Assembly (NCBI RefSeq): GCF_009720625.1
Contig: NZ_CP046266.1
Location: 4,441,001 to 4,505,000, forward strand
Direction: 5' to 3'
From: Metabacillus sediminilitoris
GTDB lineage: Bacteria > Bacillota > Bacilli > Bacillales > Bacillaceae
Length of the DNA stretch: 64,000 nucleotides
The position numbers and the translations under genes were made by a program. Shown piece after piece: positions 34,721 through 43,820 of this stretch (positions within the stretch are counted from its first letter, which is position 1; each line of letters opens with the position of its first letter). The notes under the pieces are model-generated. The model made no database searches. It worked only from the letters and a program-made list of their open reading frames with translations, and was not told where the DNA came from.

Positions 34721-34906
34721 GTGAAGGACAGTTTACTTAATTCATTTCGCAATGATGTCAAAAATTCAAATGCGGACTCATTTCCACTGTATGTTGATTC
34801 ATTTACAAACTTATGGGATTACGAGTTTGGTTCATTGGATGACCTTCCACATGATGTTGATGCACTTGTAGCAGATCGTGCAATAGAGTATGGGTTGATG
34901 GAGTAA
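34721..34906 (+). CDS. Acidic small protein (61 aa) behind a Fur box
   Basis: A GTG start with AAAGGGGGAA upstream gives a 61-residue protein (MKDSLLNSFRNDVKNSNADS ...). It is strongly acidic in the middle (LWDYEFGSLDDLPHDVDALV), has no Cys, no membrane segment and no signal peptide. I do not recognise the family. It differs from the Fur-regulated basic proteins FbpA-C, which are small but positively charged. The Fur box suggests it is made under iron starvation, possibly as an RNA chaperone-like or adaptor protein, but that is speculation. Confidence 0.7.
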   Translation: MKDSLLNSFRNDVKNSNADSFPLYVDSFTNLWDYEFGSLDDLPHDVDALVADRAIEYGLME

Positions 34907-35212
34907 GTTTTAAGGATGAGCTAAAAGCCAGCCGATGTGAATTCAAATAATGACACATTCATCTCATAAAAAAGACTGACTACATGTTTTATTAATAGTC
35001 AAGATATTTCACGAAACCCTTAACAATAGTAAAATTTTATTTAATGTCAGCCATTATAAGAAATAAAGTAAAAAGGATAGATGAGTAAAAAAAATATGCT
35101 CTATCTATCCTTTTTTATACTACATATGACCACATTTACTACAGCAAAAAATGTAATGTTGTTGTGCTATTGAACCCGCTAGTTAAACAAGAAACAATGA
35201 ATTAAGCTATAC
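34907..35212. other. Gap with one strong bidirectional terminator
   Basis: No ORF of interest. AAAAGGATAGAT (35071-35082) pairs with ATCTATCCTTTT (35103-35114), with A and T runs on both sides, so it can terminate the 61-aa gene and anything arriving from the right. Nothing else is visible. Confidence 0.75.
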
Positions 35213-35583
35213 TCATTCTTCGATTGGTTTAATTAATCTCGCAAGATTTCTACCTACAACCACATTATCTGGCACATCTTTTGTCACAACCGCACCCGAA
35301 GCTATAACAACATTATTGCCAATTTTAACTCCAGGATTAATAATAGCTCTTCCACCAATCCAAACATTATCACCGATATTAACTGGAAGTCCGTATTCTG
35401 CACCCGATATTCTTTCATTGGCATTTATCGGATGAGTGGCGGTATATATATGAACACCTGGTGCAACAAAGCAGTTATCACCTATTTGAATCTCACAAAC
35501 ATCTAGAAGCACACAATCATAATTAGCATAGAAATTTTCGCCAACGTGTATGTTGTAGCCATAATCACAACGAAATGTCGGCT
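35213..35583 (-). pseudogene. Maltose O-acetyltransferase remnant (N-terminus missing)
   Basis: From about 35583 downward the minus strand encodes [20 protein letters not shown], then [19 protein letters not shown] and the rest of the left-handed beta-helix of maltose/galactoside acetyltransferases, ending KPIEE. The catalytic His is in [11 protein letters not shown]. The family is about 185 residues, but the first 60 or so (the Mac domain) are absent and the frame upstream soon meets a TAA at 35642-35644 without an ATG. The only start in frame, a GTG at 35512, would remove part of the helix. I read it as a 5'-deleted gene. Confidence 0.75.
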
Positions 35584-35713
35584 CACTTTCGTTATTACAA
35601 CACCCCTCATTAAAATGTACGTTTGGGAATATTTGTTCCTTTTACAACGGTATTGTTGTTGTAGATAAATAAATTTATTGTATAGTTATGGTAGTAAATG
35701 AGGTCATATAAAC

Positions 35714-35748
35714 AAAAAAGTACACCACTATATATAAGTGCTGTACTT
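35714..35748 (-). terminator. mntABCD terminator
   Basis: On the minus strand AAGTACAGCACTT pairs imperfectly with AGTGGTGTACTT, followed by TTTTTT. It is about 100 bases past the mntD stop. Confidence 0.7.
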
Positions 35749-35848
35749 ACTTTTCTTTTAATGTGGGATTTTAAAGATAAACATCTACTTTGCCTATAAA
35801 AAGGTACATTCACTTTTACTTCATTTTACAGAGTATCAGCCTTTTTGC

Positions 35849-36751
35849 TTATCTTATTTCACTAGCTACATTTCGGTCTTTAGAGAGTTTTTGCTGGGCT
35901 CTTTTTTTAGCAACTAATCCATGTCTAGGCGAGAATAGAAAGGCAATTACAAACAAGATTCCTGTTGAAGTTGCCATTGAACCTGCAATGGAAACATTCA
36001 ATATAGTTGCAATGTAATATCCACTAAAGCTGGAAAATACACCAATACCTGCACTAATAAACAACATATTGATAAGTTTATCTGTTAACAAATAGGCAGT
36101 AGAAGCTGGAACGATTAACATTGCAACGACTAGTATCGCTCCAACACTGTCAAATGAAGCAACCGTTGTAATTGAAAGCATTCCCATTTGTAAATAATGG
36201 ATGAGTAATACAGGTATCCCTATCGCTGCTGCCATTTCAGGATCAAAGGAGCTAATCTTGAATTCTTTATAAAAGAAAATAATAATTAGCAAATTAACAA
36301 TAAACACGAACGTTAACAGCCAAACAGCTTTTGGCCCTAACTCTAACCCATTCCATTCAACTGTATCCCAAGGGATAAAGGTGATTTCTCCCATTAATGC
36401 ATGATCAACATCTAAGTGAATGTTACCCGCAAATACGGATAAGAGGATAACACCCACTGCAAAAAGAGATGTAAAGACAACACCTATCGCAGCATCAGCC
36501 TGAACACCCTTCCCATTTAGCACTTGAACAAGCATGGCTGTTAATAGGCCAACAACAACTGCACCGATTAACAAGAAAGGGCCTTCCAAACTGCGGCTAA
36601 CTAGATAACCACCTACAATACCTAATAATACTGTATGTGATATCGCATCAGCTAGCATCGCCATTTTACGTAATACTAAAAAACATCCAACCATTGCACA
36701 TGTAATGCCAACTAAAGAACCAGTTAAAATAATCCATGCATCATAAGTCAT
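35849..36751 (-). CDS. mntD: MntD, manganese ABC transporter permease
   Basis: A 300-residue permease of the ABC-3 (ZnuB/MntB) family with about eight helices. Signatures include VGCFLVLRKMAMLADAISHT and the GAILVVAMLIVPASTAYLLT segment. The open frame starts at 36775, but the ATG at 36751 follows GAGGAGG and begins MTYDAWIILTGSLVGI as in the family. It overlaps the end of mntC by 11 bases. It pairs with MntC in the manganese importer. Confidence 0.92.
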   Translation of the reverse strand: MTYDAWIILTGSLVGITCAMVGCFLVLRKMAMLADAISHTVLLGIVGGYLVSRSLEGPFLLIGAVVVGLLTAMLVQVLNGKGVQADAAIGVVFTSLFAVGVILLSVFAGNIHLDVDHALMGEITFIPWDTVEWNGLELGPKAVWLLTFVFIVNLLIIIFFYKEFKISSFDPEMAAAIGIPVLLIHYLQMGMLSITTVASFDSVGAILVVAMLIVPASTAYLLTDKLINMLFISAGIGVFSSFSGYYIATILNVSIAGSMATSTGILFVIAFLFSPRHGLVAKKRAQQKLSKDRNVASEIR

Positions 36752-38057
36752 TAATGATCCTCCTCTGATTACCAAAATTTGATGACTCAGGTATTAATAG
36801 AGGAGCCCGGTCGTGAATTTTCAATAGCGTAAAAAGCTGTTCCTTTGTTTCAAGTGAGATTGTACCTAGATTTAGATCATCTCTTGAGTTAAGCTCTAAA
36901 TGAGAAAATTCCATTTCATGCATTAAATACATTTCATATAATCGTTGCTGCAATACAAGCTTATAACCTTCTTGGATCCCATTATCAGTTAAAACCCATC
37001 TTTCATCACTAATTTTCCTAATATACGCATTCTTTTGAAGAACACTATTCGCATAATCAAAAAGATTAGAGGATACTTTTCTCATTTTCAAAAGTTCTTT
37101 TTCTGTTACTCCCTTAATATTTCCAGATTCAGCACTATCATAATAACTTAACAAAACTTGTTCGATTGCTGTTTTTTTACGTAATGAGAGTTGTTTAAAT
37201 GCTTTCGCACATAATCCCCTTTTCGGTGCAAACACAAGAGAAATAAGAAATATACAGGTTGCTGAAACAATAATAAGCGGTCCTGTTGCCATACCTTCGG
37301 TTATCGTACTAAGCAACGTACCTACAACACCACTAATTCCACCTATCACTCCAGATAGAATGATCATTTGACTCAGCTTATCTGTCCAATACCGAGCACT
37401 GATTACGGGTGTAATAAGCATTGCGGCCATTAAAACAACCCCGACTGTTTGCAGACCAATCACTACTGCGCAAACAATAAGCAATTGTAATAAACCATTA
37501 AAGAATTTAGCAGGTATCCCAATTCCTTTTGCAAATTGAGGATCAAATGTTAATAATTTAAACTCTTTATAAAAAATAGCTGTGATTGAAAGTAAAATGA
37601 GTGAGATCACAGCTATTAAGTTTACATCTGCCGCAATCATCGATGCCGCCTGCCCAAAAATGAAATCATCTAACCCACTTTGATTTCCTGTTCCATTATG
37701 CTGAATATAGGTTAATAGAACGATCCCAAAACCAAAAAATACAGAAATAATAATTCCTAGAGCAGAATCTTCTTTGATGCGGGAGTGCTGAATGATCATT
37801 TGTATACAAAAGGAAGAAATGAATCCTGCAATAGCGGCTCCAATTAAGAAGATTAGTAACGATTTTGACCCATATAAAAGATAGGCAATACATACCCCTG
37901 GTAAGGCTGAATGAGCCATTGCATCTCCTATTAAGCTCTGTTTTCTCAGCAAAGTGAAGCTTCCAACTACACCGCTGGCGACCCCAAGGAGCATTGTACC
38001 GATTAACACCCATTGTGTATTTGGATTTTGCAATTGTAAAATGAGATCTTCAATCAC
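36741..38057 (-). CDS. mntC: MntC, manganese ABC permease with C-terminal winged-helix tail
   Basis: A 438-residue protein. Residues 1-285 form an ABC-3 permease (FTLLRKQSLIGDAMAHSALP; GVVLMAAMLITPVISARYWT). The remaining 150 residues are soluble and cytoplasmic, and resemble the winged-helix and dimer region of DtxR/MntR regulators (VTEKELLKMRKVSSNLFDYA, then RWVLTDNGIQEGYKLVLQQR). B. subtilis MntC has the same length, so the fusion is ancestral. The tail could sense manganese and adjust transport, but this is not shown. Confidence 0.92.
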   Translation of the reverse strand: MIEDLILQLQNPNTQWVLIGTMLLGVASGVVGSFTLLRKQSLIGDAMAHSALPGVCIAYLLYGSKSLLIFLIGAAIAGFISSFCIQMIIQHSRIKEDSALGIIISVFFGFGIVLLTYIQHNGTGNQSGLDDFIFGQAASMIAADVNLIAVISLILLSITAIFYKEFKLLTFDPQFAKGIGIPAKFFNGLLQLLIVCAVVIGLQTVGVVLMAAMLITPVISARYWTDKLSQMIILSGVIGGISGVVGTLLSTITEGMATGPLIIVSATCIFLISLVFAPKRGLCAKAFKQLSLRKKTAIEQVLLSYYDSAESGNIKGVTEKELLKMRKVSSNLFDYANSVLQKNAYIRKISDERWVLTDNGIQEGYKLVLQQRLYEMYLMHEMEFSHLELNSRDDLNLGTISLETKEQLFTLLKIHDRAPLLIPESSNFGNQRRIINDL

Positions 38058-38069
38058 CTGACTTCACCT

Positions 38070-38816
38070 CTATCTTTTTAATAAAACAGATTGATCTTGT
38101 AAAAATGTAAGCTTTCCACCGTATGTTTTTTGCAAGTTATCAATCGTAAATGTTTCTTTCGTTGGTCCGAATGCAATCTTCCTCATATTCAACAAAAGCA
38201 CCCAATCAAAGTATTCATTTACAGTTTGTAAATCATGATGGACAACAAGAACCGTTTTCCCTCTCGCCTTTAAGTCATTAAGTAAGGCAATAATGGCTTT
38301 TTCAGTCGCTGCATCCACCCCAACGAACGGTTCATCCATAAAATATACATCAGCATCTTGAGCAAGAGCTCTAGCTAAGAAAACACGCTGTTGCTGTCCT
38401 CCTGATAGCTCACTTATTTGCCTATTGCCATATTCCAGCATTCCTACTTTAGTCAGGCATTCTTTTGCAAATTCAATATCTTTTTTACCTGGCCGCTTAA
38501 ACCAACCAATATGGCCATATCTCCCCATTAACACAACGTCTAATGCATTTGTCGGAAAATCCCAGTCAACTGATCCGCGTTGAGGAACATAGCCTACTTT
38601 TTTACGTTGCTTTTGATATGTTTCTCCGTAAATCGTTACCTCACCAGACGCTGTTGGAATTAATCCTAATATCCCTTTAATTAATGTGGATTTCCCTGCT
38701 CCATTCGGACCAATTATCCCAATTAACTTTCCTTCCGGAACCTCGAAGCTAACTTCCTGAAGTACAGGTTTATGGTGATAGGCAATCGTTAAATTTTCTA
38801 CTTGTACAGGTATCAT
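38070..38816 (-). CDS. mntB: MntB, manganese ABC transporter ATPase
   Basis: A 248-residue ATPase with Walker [11 protein letters not shown], signature LSGGQQQR, Walker [13 protein letters not shown] and H-loop VVHHDL. It energises MntC/MntD. Thirteen bases separate it from mntC. Confidence 0.93.
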   Translation of the reverse strand: MIPVQVENLTIAYHHKPVLQEVSFEVPEGKLIGIIGPNGAGKSTLIKGILGLIPTASGEVTIYGETYQKQRKKVGYVPQRGSVDWDFPTNALDVVLMGRYGHIGWFKRPGKKDIEFAKECLTKVGMLEYGNRQISELSGGQQQRVFLARALAQDADVYFMDEPFVGVDAATEKAIIALLNDLKARGKTVLVVHHDLQTVNEYFDWVLLLNMRKIAFGPTKETFTIDNLQKTYGGKLTFLQDQSVLLKR

Positions 38817-38861
38817 TCATTACACCAGCCTTCTTTTTAGCAATCTATGATTCTCATAAAA

Positions 38862-39788
38862 CTATTTTAAAGAAGAAACAATTGTATCAACATTGTGCTT
38901 AAACATACCGATATAAGTCCCTTCTTCTGTACCTTCTTCACCCATTGCATCTGAGAAGAGCTCACCGCCAATAATAACTTCATGATTTTGTTCCTTCGCA
39001 CCTTCTACAACAGCATTAATGGATTTTTCAGAAATACTGCTTTCAATAAAGACAGCTTTAATGTTCCGCTCAACTAATAGATCGACGAGCGCTTGAACGT
39101 CTTTTAAACCATACTCTGAATCAGTACTTAATCCTTGTAACCCCATTACTTCTAGTCCATATGCATGACCGAAATATTTAAATGCATCATGTGCTGTTAC
39201 AAGAACACGACTTTCTTTCGGAATGGTGTTAATTTGCTCTTTTGCGTATTGATCCATTTCCATAAGCTCTTTTTTATAATTTGCAGCATTTTCTTTAAAT
39301 AATGGTTCATTATCAGGTGAGAGCTTTGTCAGTTCTTTTTCAACTTCATCCACCACATGAATCCAAGCTTGAATATCAAACCAAACGTGCGGGTCATGTG
39401 TATTTGCAGAATTTGCGCTTAACAGCATATCTTCTGGAATGGAATCTGCTACTGCAACTGTTGGTTTATCATTTGACATTTTTTCGAAAATTTCCCCCAT
39501 TTTACCTTCTAAATGAAGCCCACTATAAAAGATAATATCTGAATCATGTAATTTTTTTATATCTCCTTGTGAGGCTTGATAAAGATGCGGATCCACCCCA
39601 GGTCCCATTAACGATGTAACCTCCACTTTGTCTCCGCCAATGTTTTTAACTACATCTGCTACTTGACCTGTTGTTGTTGTAACCTCTACTTTATCATTTG
39701 ATTTTGTTGATGTTTGATTATTTCCACACGCCGTTAATAAACAGATTGCTGCAATCGTTAACCCTAAATTAACTAACCACTTTTTCAT
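38862..39788 (-). CDS. mntA: MntA, manganese-binding lipoprotein
   Basis: A 308-residue cluster A-I binding protein with lipid Cys in LLTACG. Metal ligands are the His in GVDPHLYQAS, the His in THDPHVWFD, the Glu in VFIESSIS and the Asp in LFSDAMGEEG, the manganese type (His, His, Glu, Asp) rather than the zinc type, and it lacks a His-rich loop. GGGAGGA lies before the ATG; two MntR boxes lie upstream. Confidence 0.93.
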   Translation of the reverse strand: MKKWLVNLGLTIAAICLLTACGNNQTSTKSNDKVEVTTTTGQVADVVKNIGGDKVEVTSLMGPGVDPHLYQASQGDIKKLHDSDIIFYSGLHLEGKMGEIFEKMSNDKPTVAVADSIPEDMLLSANSANTHDPHVWFDIQAWIHVVDEVEKELTKLSPDNEPLFKENAANYKKELMEMDQYAKEQINTIPKESRVLVTAHDAFKYFGHAYGLEVMGLQGLSTDSEYGLKDVQALVDLLVERNIKAVFIESSISEKSINAVVEGAKEQNHEVIIGGELFSDAMGEEGTEEGTYIGMFKHNVDTIVSSLK

Positions 39789-39814
39789 CTTTTATTCCTC
39801 CCATTCTATTTCTA

Positions 39815-39831
39815 AGTTTCCCTAGTGCAAC
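39815..39831 (-). promoter_or_regulatory. MntR box 1 (near mntA start)
   Basis: Read on the minus strand, GTTGCACTAGGGAAACT closely matches the MntR operator TTTGCCTTAAGGAAACT. It lies 27 bases upstream of the mntA start codon. Confidence 0.78.
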
Positions 39832-39939
39832 TTTTCCTATAAAATTTTTTACTCTTTCTCATCTAATATAGTATATGGACATTTTGAGATATACGCTACT
39901 CTTTTAACTGTCTACATATTTTATTTGTACAACTAAAAA

Positions 39940-39956
39940 AGTTTCCCTAATACAAA
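39940..39956 (-). promoter_or_regulatory. MntR box 2 (upstream)
   Basis: Read on the minus strand, TTTGTATTAGGGAAACT matches the MntR operator. It is about 110 bases further from mntA than box 1, on the same strand. Confidence 0.75.
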
Positions 39957-39999
39957 AATAATGTGTTAACCCATAAATGTCAACTTTCTTTTATCGACA

Positions 40000-40028
40000 A
40001 AAAAAAAAATCCAGCCATTTGGCTGGAT
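40000..40028 (-). terminator. menEC terminator
   Basis: ATCCAGCC (40010-40017) pairs with GGCTGGAT (40021-40028); on the minus strand a run of ten Ts follows. It lies 157 bases after menC; the bases between show no gene. Confidence 0.85.
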
Positions 40029-40184
40029 GAAAATATGAGCAGAAAGAGAAACTATTCGTTTATGTTTTTCTTTCGAGGATAACTATATCGCTCTGCTGTT
40101 TGCTTAACAAGTTGCTATTTTTTCGTTTTAAATATAAAAAATTATAGAATTCTTCCATAAAGTTCCTTTTTAGCTTTTACGAAC

Positions 40185-41288
40185 TTAGAAAACCGTTACC
40201 GAATTACGGTATTTTACAATTACATCATTTTGTACTTCAAATCCGATGCCAAGCCCTGTTGGCACGGCTATCTTGCCATCTACAGCCTTTATTTCCGGAT
40301 AAACAATATCTTCCTCCCAATATCGTGATGAAGAGGAGATGTCACCAGGAATTGAAAAATTTGAAAGAGATGCAATAGCAATATTATGTGCTCGTGAAAT
40401 ACCCGTTTCAATCATTCCACCACACCAAACTGGAATGTTATGTTTTTGACAGAGATCATGTATTTTTTTTGACTCAGTTAAGCCGCCGACTCGCCCTGGT
40501 TTAATATTTATCACCTTACAGCTGCCAAGTTCGATCGCTTTTCTGGCATCTTCGCATGACACAATGCTTTCATCTAAACAAATTGGTGTATTCAGCTCAT
40601 GTTGAAGCTTTGCATGATCAATAATATCATCTGAAGCAAATGGCTGTTCAATCATCATTAAATGATACTGATCGAGCTCTTTTAGCCTATCAATATCATT
40701 CAGGGAATAGGACGAGTTTGCATCAGCCATCAAGGGTAAATCCGGAAATTGATTACGAATGATCTTAATCAACTCAATATCTTGTTTTGGTGAGATTTTT
40801 ACTTTAAATCGTTTATAACCGTTATCAAGATACTGACTTATTTGCTCAGTCATCTTCGATATTGTTGATATTCCAATCACAACACCACTCTCAATTTCTG
40901 TTTTTACTCCTCCTAAAGCGTGTGATAAAGACAACTCTTGTTTTCTTGCGAATACATCCCATATCCCACCTTCAAGGGCTGCTTTTGCCATATTATTCCG
41001 TTTTATATTTTTAAAAATATGTTGAAGATGATTTGGATGGTTGATCGTTTCCTTTTTAACAAGAGGAATTAATAGATCTTTTAAAAGATGAAAAGCTGTC
41101 GTAATCGTTTCTTCTGTATACCATGGTGTAGAAAAGGCAACGACTTCGCCCCATCCAGTTACTCCATCAAGATCAGTCACTTCTACAAGTATGCTATCTC
41201 TCTCAGTTACATGACCAATGCTTGAAGTAAATGGCTCCTTTATCGTTTGCGTAATATGATGCAATGTCACTTTTTTTATCTTAATCAT
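40185..41288 (-). CDS. menC: MenC, o-succinylbenzoate synthase
   Basis: Dehydrates SHCHC to o-succinylbenzoate in menaquinone synthesis. A 367-residue enolase-superfamily enzyme with the catalytic Lys in RFKVKISP, metal ligands in LMADANSSYS, MIEQPF and CLDESI, and the second Lys in INIKPGRVGG. It overlaps menE by four bases (ATGA). Confidence 0.93.
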   Translation of the reverse strand: MIKIKKVTLHHITQTIKEPFTSSIGHVTERDSILVEVTDLDGVTGWGEVVAFSTPWYTEETITTAFHLLKDLLIPLVKKETINHPNHLQHIFKNIKRNNMAKAALEGGIWDVFARKQELSLSHALGGVKTEIESGVVIGISTISKMTEQISQYLDNGYKRFKVKISPKQDIELIKIIRNQFPDLPLMADANSSYSLNDIDRLKELDQYHLMMIEQPFASDDIIDHAKLQHELNTPICLDESIVSCEDARKAIELGSCKVINIKPGRVGGLTESKKIHDLCQKHNIPVWCGGMIETGISRAHNIAIASLSNFSIPGDISSSSRYWEEDIVYPEIKAVDGKIAVPTGLGIGFEVQNDVIVKYRNSVTVF

Positions 41289-42763
41289 TGCTTCATCCCT
41301 TTGTTCATTCGACCTTTTAATTCTCTTCTTAGTAATTTATTTGCTGCATTCCTAGGCAGTTCGTCCAAAAAAGAAAAATTTTTTGGTATTTTATATGATG
41401 CTAATCGGCTTTTACAAAATTGTTCTAGCTCAAATATTGAAATGTCTTCTCGTGTAACAATAAAGGCATGTGGCGACTGCCCCCACTTGTTATCTTCTAC
41501 ACCAACTACTCCTGCATCTTTAATTTTTGGATGCGAGAGTAAAACGGCTTCGATTTCAGCAGGATAAACATTTTCTCCTCCAGAAATAATTAAGTCTGAC
41601 CGACGGTCTAACACAAACAAAAATCCTTCGTCATCTTTATAGCCTTGATCACCTGTATGTAACCAGCCGTCTTGTATTGCTTTATTCGTAGCTTCCTCTC
41701 GCTTCCAGTATCCCTTAGTTATGTTAGGACCTTTTACGAGTATTTCCCCTTCTTCATTTGGGGAACATTCTTTCCCATCTTTTACAATTTTTATTTGACA
41801 TGGAAATAATGGTTTGCCGGCAGATCCTATCTTTGACATGCTATGTTCGGGTGTAAGTGTGACAACCTGTGAAGCTGTTTCTGTCATTCCATACGTTTGA
41901 TAAACAGGAATATTCCTACTTTGGCAATCTTCTAGTATGCTTTTCGGAACAGGTCCCCCTCCTGCAAGTATACATCGTAAAGTTGATGGATACTGCTGTT
42001 TGTCTAGATTATCAAGCATCTGTTTAAGCATCGTTGTGACAACAGAGACAATTGTCACGTTATTATGTATGATTGCTTGGTTCATTTTCGAGGCATCGAA
42101 GCGTTCATGTAAAACAATTCCCATTCCATAAATAACACTCCGAATTAATATTGACAAGCCGCTAATATGAAAAAGCGGAACAGCTAAAAGCCAGCGATCA
42201 TTAGATTGTAATCCTAAGTTCAGTGCTGAGCCTACTGCACTTGACCAATGATTTTCAAAGGTTTGTAAGACACCTTTCGGATGACCAGTCGTTCCGGATG
42301 TATACATGATAGTCGCAACCTGATTTGTTGAGTAATCAACCTCGTGTAGTTTTGGAGTAGTATGTGTTAATTCTTGATTCACTTCTTCACCAACAATTAT
42401 CTTTACATGATGTACATCCTGAATTTTATGCTTAAATTCATCATGACAAATGACATGGAAAGCTTCTACATCAAGAAGTTGCCACATTAATTCTTGATTT
42501 GTAAGACGTGTATTTAACATAACTGCAACTGCTCCTAAAGACAGGACAGCATGAATTGTTTCAATCATATCCATACTGTTTTTCATAAGAATTGCTATAT
42601 GCTGTCCTTTTTCCACTCCGTATAAGGATAAGAGACCTACACGTTTTTGTACGTTTATATATAATTGTTTAAACGTTACTTGTTCATTTTCCGTTATAAC
42701 TGCAAGACGATCTGGTGTAAGTTCTGCACGTTGTCTTAACCAGTTCGGCATTAATTGATCCAA
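41285..42763 (-). CDS. menE: MenE, o-succinylbenzoate-CoA ligase
   Basis: Activates o-succinylbenzoate with ATP and CoA. An ANL-superfamily adenylating enzyme of about 490 residues: P-loop MYTSGTTGHPKGV, YGMTETAS, GWLHTGDQGY and the C-terminal Lys in LPRNAANKLLRREL. The frame is open to 42778 using TTG or GTG codons. The TTG at 42763 has GGTGG eight bases before it; the ATG at 42751 is the other candidate. Confidence 0.92.
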   Translation of the reverse strand: MDQLMPNWLRQRAELTPDRLAVITENEQVTFKQLYINVQKRVGLLSLYGVEKGQHIAILMKNSMDMIETIHAVLSLGAVAVMLNTRLTNQELMWQLLDVEAFHVICHDEFKHKIQDVHHVKIIVGEEVNQELTHTTPKLHEVDYSTNQVATIMYTSGTTGHPKGVLQTFENHWSSAVGSALNLGLQSNDRWLLAVPLFHISGLSILIRSVIYGMGIVLHERFDASKMNQAIIHNNVTIVSVVTTMLKQMLDNLDKQQYPSTLRCILAGGGPVPKSILEDCQSRNIPVYQTYGMTETASQVVTLTPEHSMSKIGSAGKPLFPCQIKIVKDGKECSPNEEGEILVKGPNITKGYWKREEATNKAIQDGWLHTGDQGYKDDEGFLFVLDRRSDLIISGGENVYPAEIEAVLLSHPKIKDAGVVGVEDNKWGQSPHAFIVTREDISIFELEQFCKSRLASYKIPKNFSFLDELPRNAANKLLRRELKGRMNKGMKQ

Positions 42764-42858
42764 TTGATTCACCACCAAAATTTATTAAAAGTTCTTGAAA
42801 ACGCGATGATCAGCCTTGACCATGCCACATGACGCTCATTAAATAGAAGGCTTTCATT

Positions 42859-42882
42859 GCCTAAATTTATGTGCATTTAGGC
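42859..42882 (-). other. Inverted repeat in the menE leader
   Basis: GCCTAAAT (42859-42866) and ATTTAGGC (42875-42882) are a perfect 8-base inverted repeat around TTATGTGC. A neighbouring AAGGC/GCCTT pair could extend or compete with it. It is not followed by Ts, so it is either an operator or a structured leader. Confidence 0.5.
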
Positions 42883-42940
42883 CTTAATGACTTAGACGCT
42901 AAGTTTCAAGTCAAGACTTAACGGGGGATGTTTCTTTAAT

Positions 42941-42980
42941 AAAAACAGCTTGATGTATAATGAACCATCAAGCTGTTTAA
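42941..42980 (-). terminator. menFDHB terminator
   Basis: AAAAACAGCTTGATG pairs with CATCAAGCTGTTT; on the minus strand TTTTTATT follows. It separates menB from menE, so menEC is a distinct or only partly read-through unit. Confidence 0.82.
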
Positions 42981-42999
42981 AAACATATAATCTTGCTTA

Positions 43000-43818
43000 T
43001 TAAGGAAAACGAGGGAATTGTTTAAAGTCAGGAGTACGTTTTTCTTTAAATGCGTCACGGCCTTCTTTTGCCTCATCAGTTGTATAATAAAGTAAAGTCG
43101 CATCTCCAGCAAACTGTTGAATCCCAGCAAGACCATCAGTATCAGCGTTAAATGCTGCTTTTAAGAAACGAATGGCTGTCGGGCTCTTTTCTAGAATTTC
43201 CTCACACCATTGAACTGTTTCTGCTTCTAGCTCTTCAAGTGGTACAACTGTATTTACTAAGCCCATATCAAGTGCTTCTTGTGCCCCATATTGTCTGCAA
43301 AGGTACCAAATTTCACGAGCTTTCTTATGACCAACGATTCTTGCAAGATAGCCTGAACCATAACCTGCATCAAAACTGCCAACTTTAGGACCAGTTTGAC
43401 CAAATACAGCATTATCGGCTGCAATTGTTAAATCACAAACGATATGTAACACATGACCGCCACCAATTGCATATCCTGCAACCATCGCAATTACCGGTTT
43501 CGGAATGACTCTGATTAAACGTTGTAGATCAAGAACATTCAAACGAGGAATCTGGTCTTCGCCTACATAACCACCATGTCCTCTAACTTTCTGATCTCCG
43601 CCTGAACAAAATGCTTTGCCGCCTTCACCTGTTAAGATGATGACTCCAACATTTTGATCATCACGTGCATATGCAAATGCATCAATTAATTCCATTACAG
43701 TTTTAGGAGTAAATGCATTATGTACGTGTGGACGATTAATTGAGATTTTTGCTATTCCGTTATATGTTGAATAAATAATTTCCTCATACTTACGTTCTAC
43801 AACCCATTCAATTGCCAA
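43000..43818 (-). CDS. menB: MenB, 1,4-dihydroxy-2-naphthoyl-CoA synthase
   Basis: Cyclises o-succinylbenzoyl-CoA to DHNA-CoA. A 272-residue crotonase-fold enzyme with the oxyanion loop [26 protein letters not shown], and the C-terminal [16 protein letters not shown], which is diagnostic for MenB. Two bases separate it from menH. Confidence 0.96.
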   Translation of the reverse strand: MAIEWVVERKYEEIIYSTYNGIAKISINRPHVHNAFTPKTVMELIDAFAYARDDQNVGVIILTGEGGKAFCSGGDQKVRGHGGYVGEDQIPRLNVLDLQRLIRVIPKPVIAMVAGYAIGGGHVLHIVCDLTIAADNAVFGQTGPKVGSFDAGYGSGYLARIVGHKKAREIWYLCRQYGAQEALDMGLVNTVVPLEELEAETVQWCEEILEKSPTAIRFLKAAFNADTDGLAGIQQFAGDATLLYYTTDEAKEGRDAFKEKRTPDFKQFPRFP

Positions 43819-43820
43819 TA

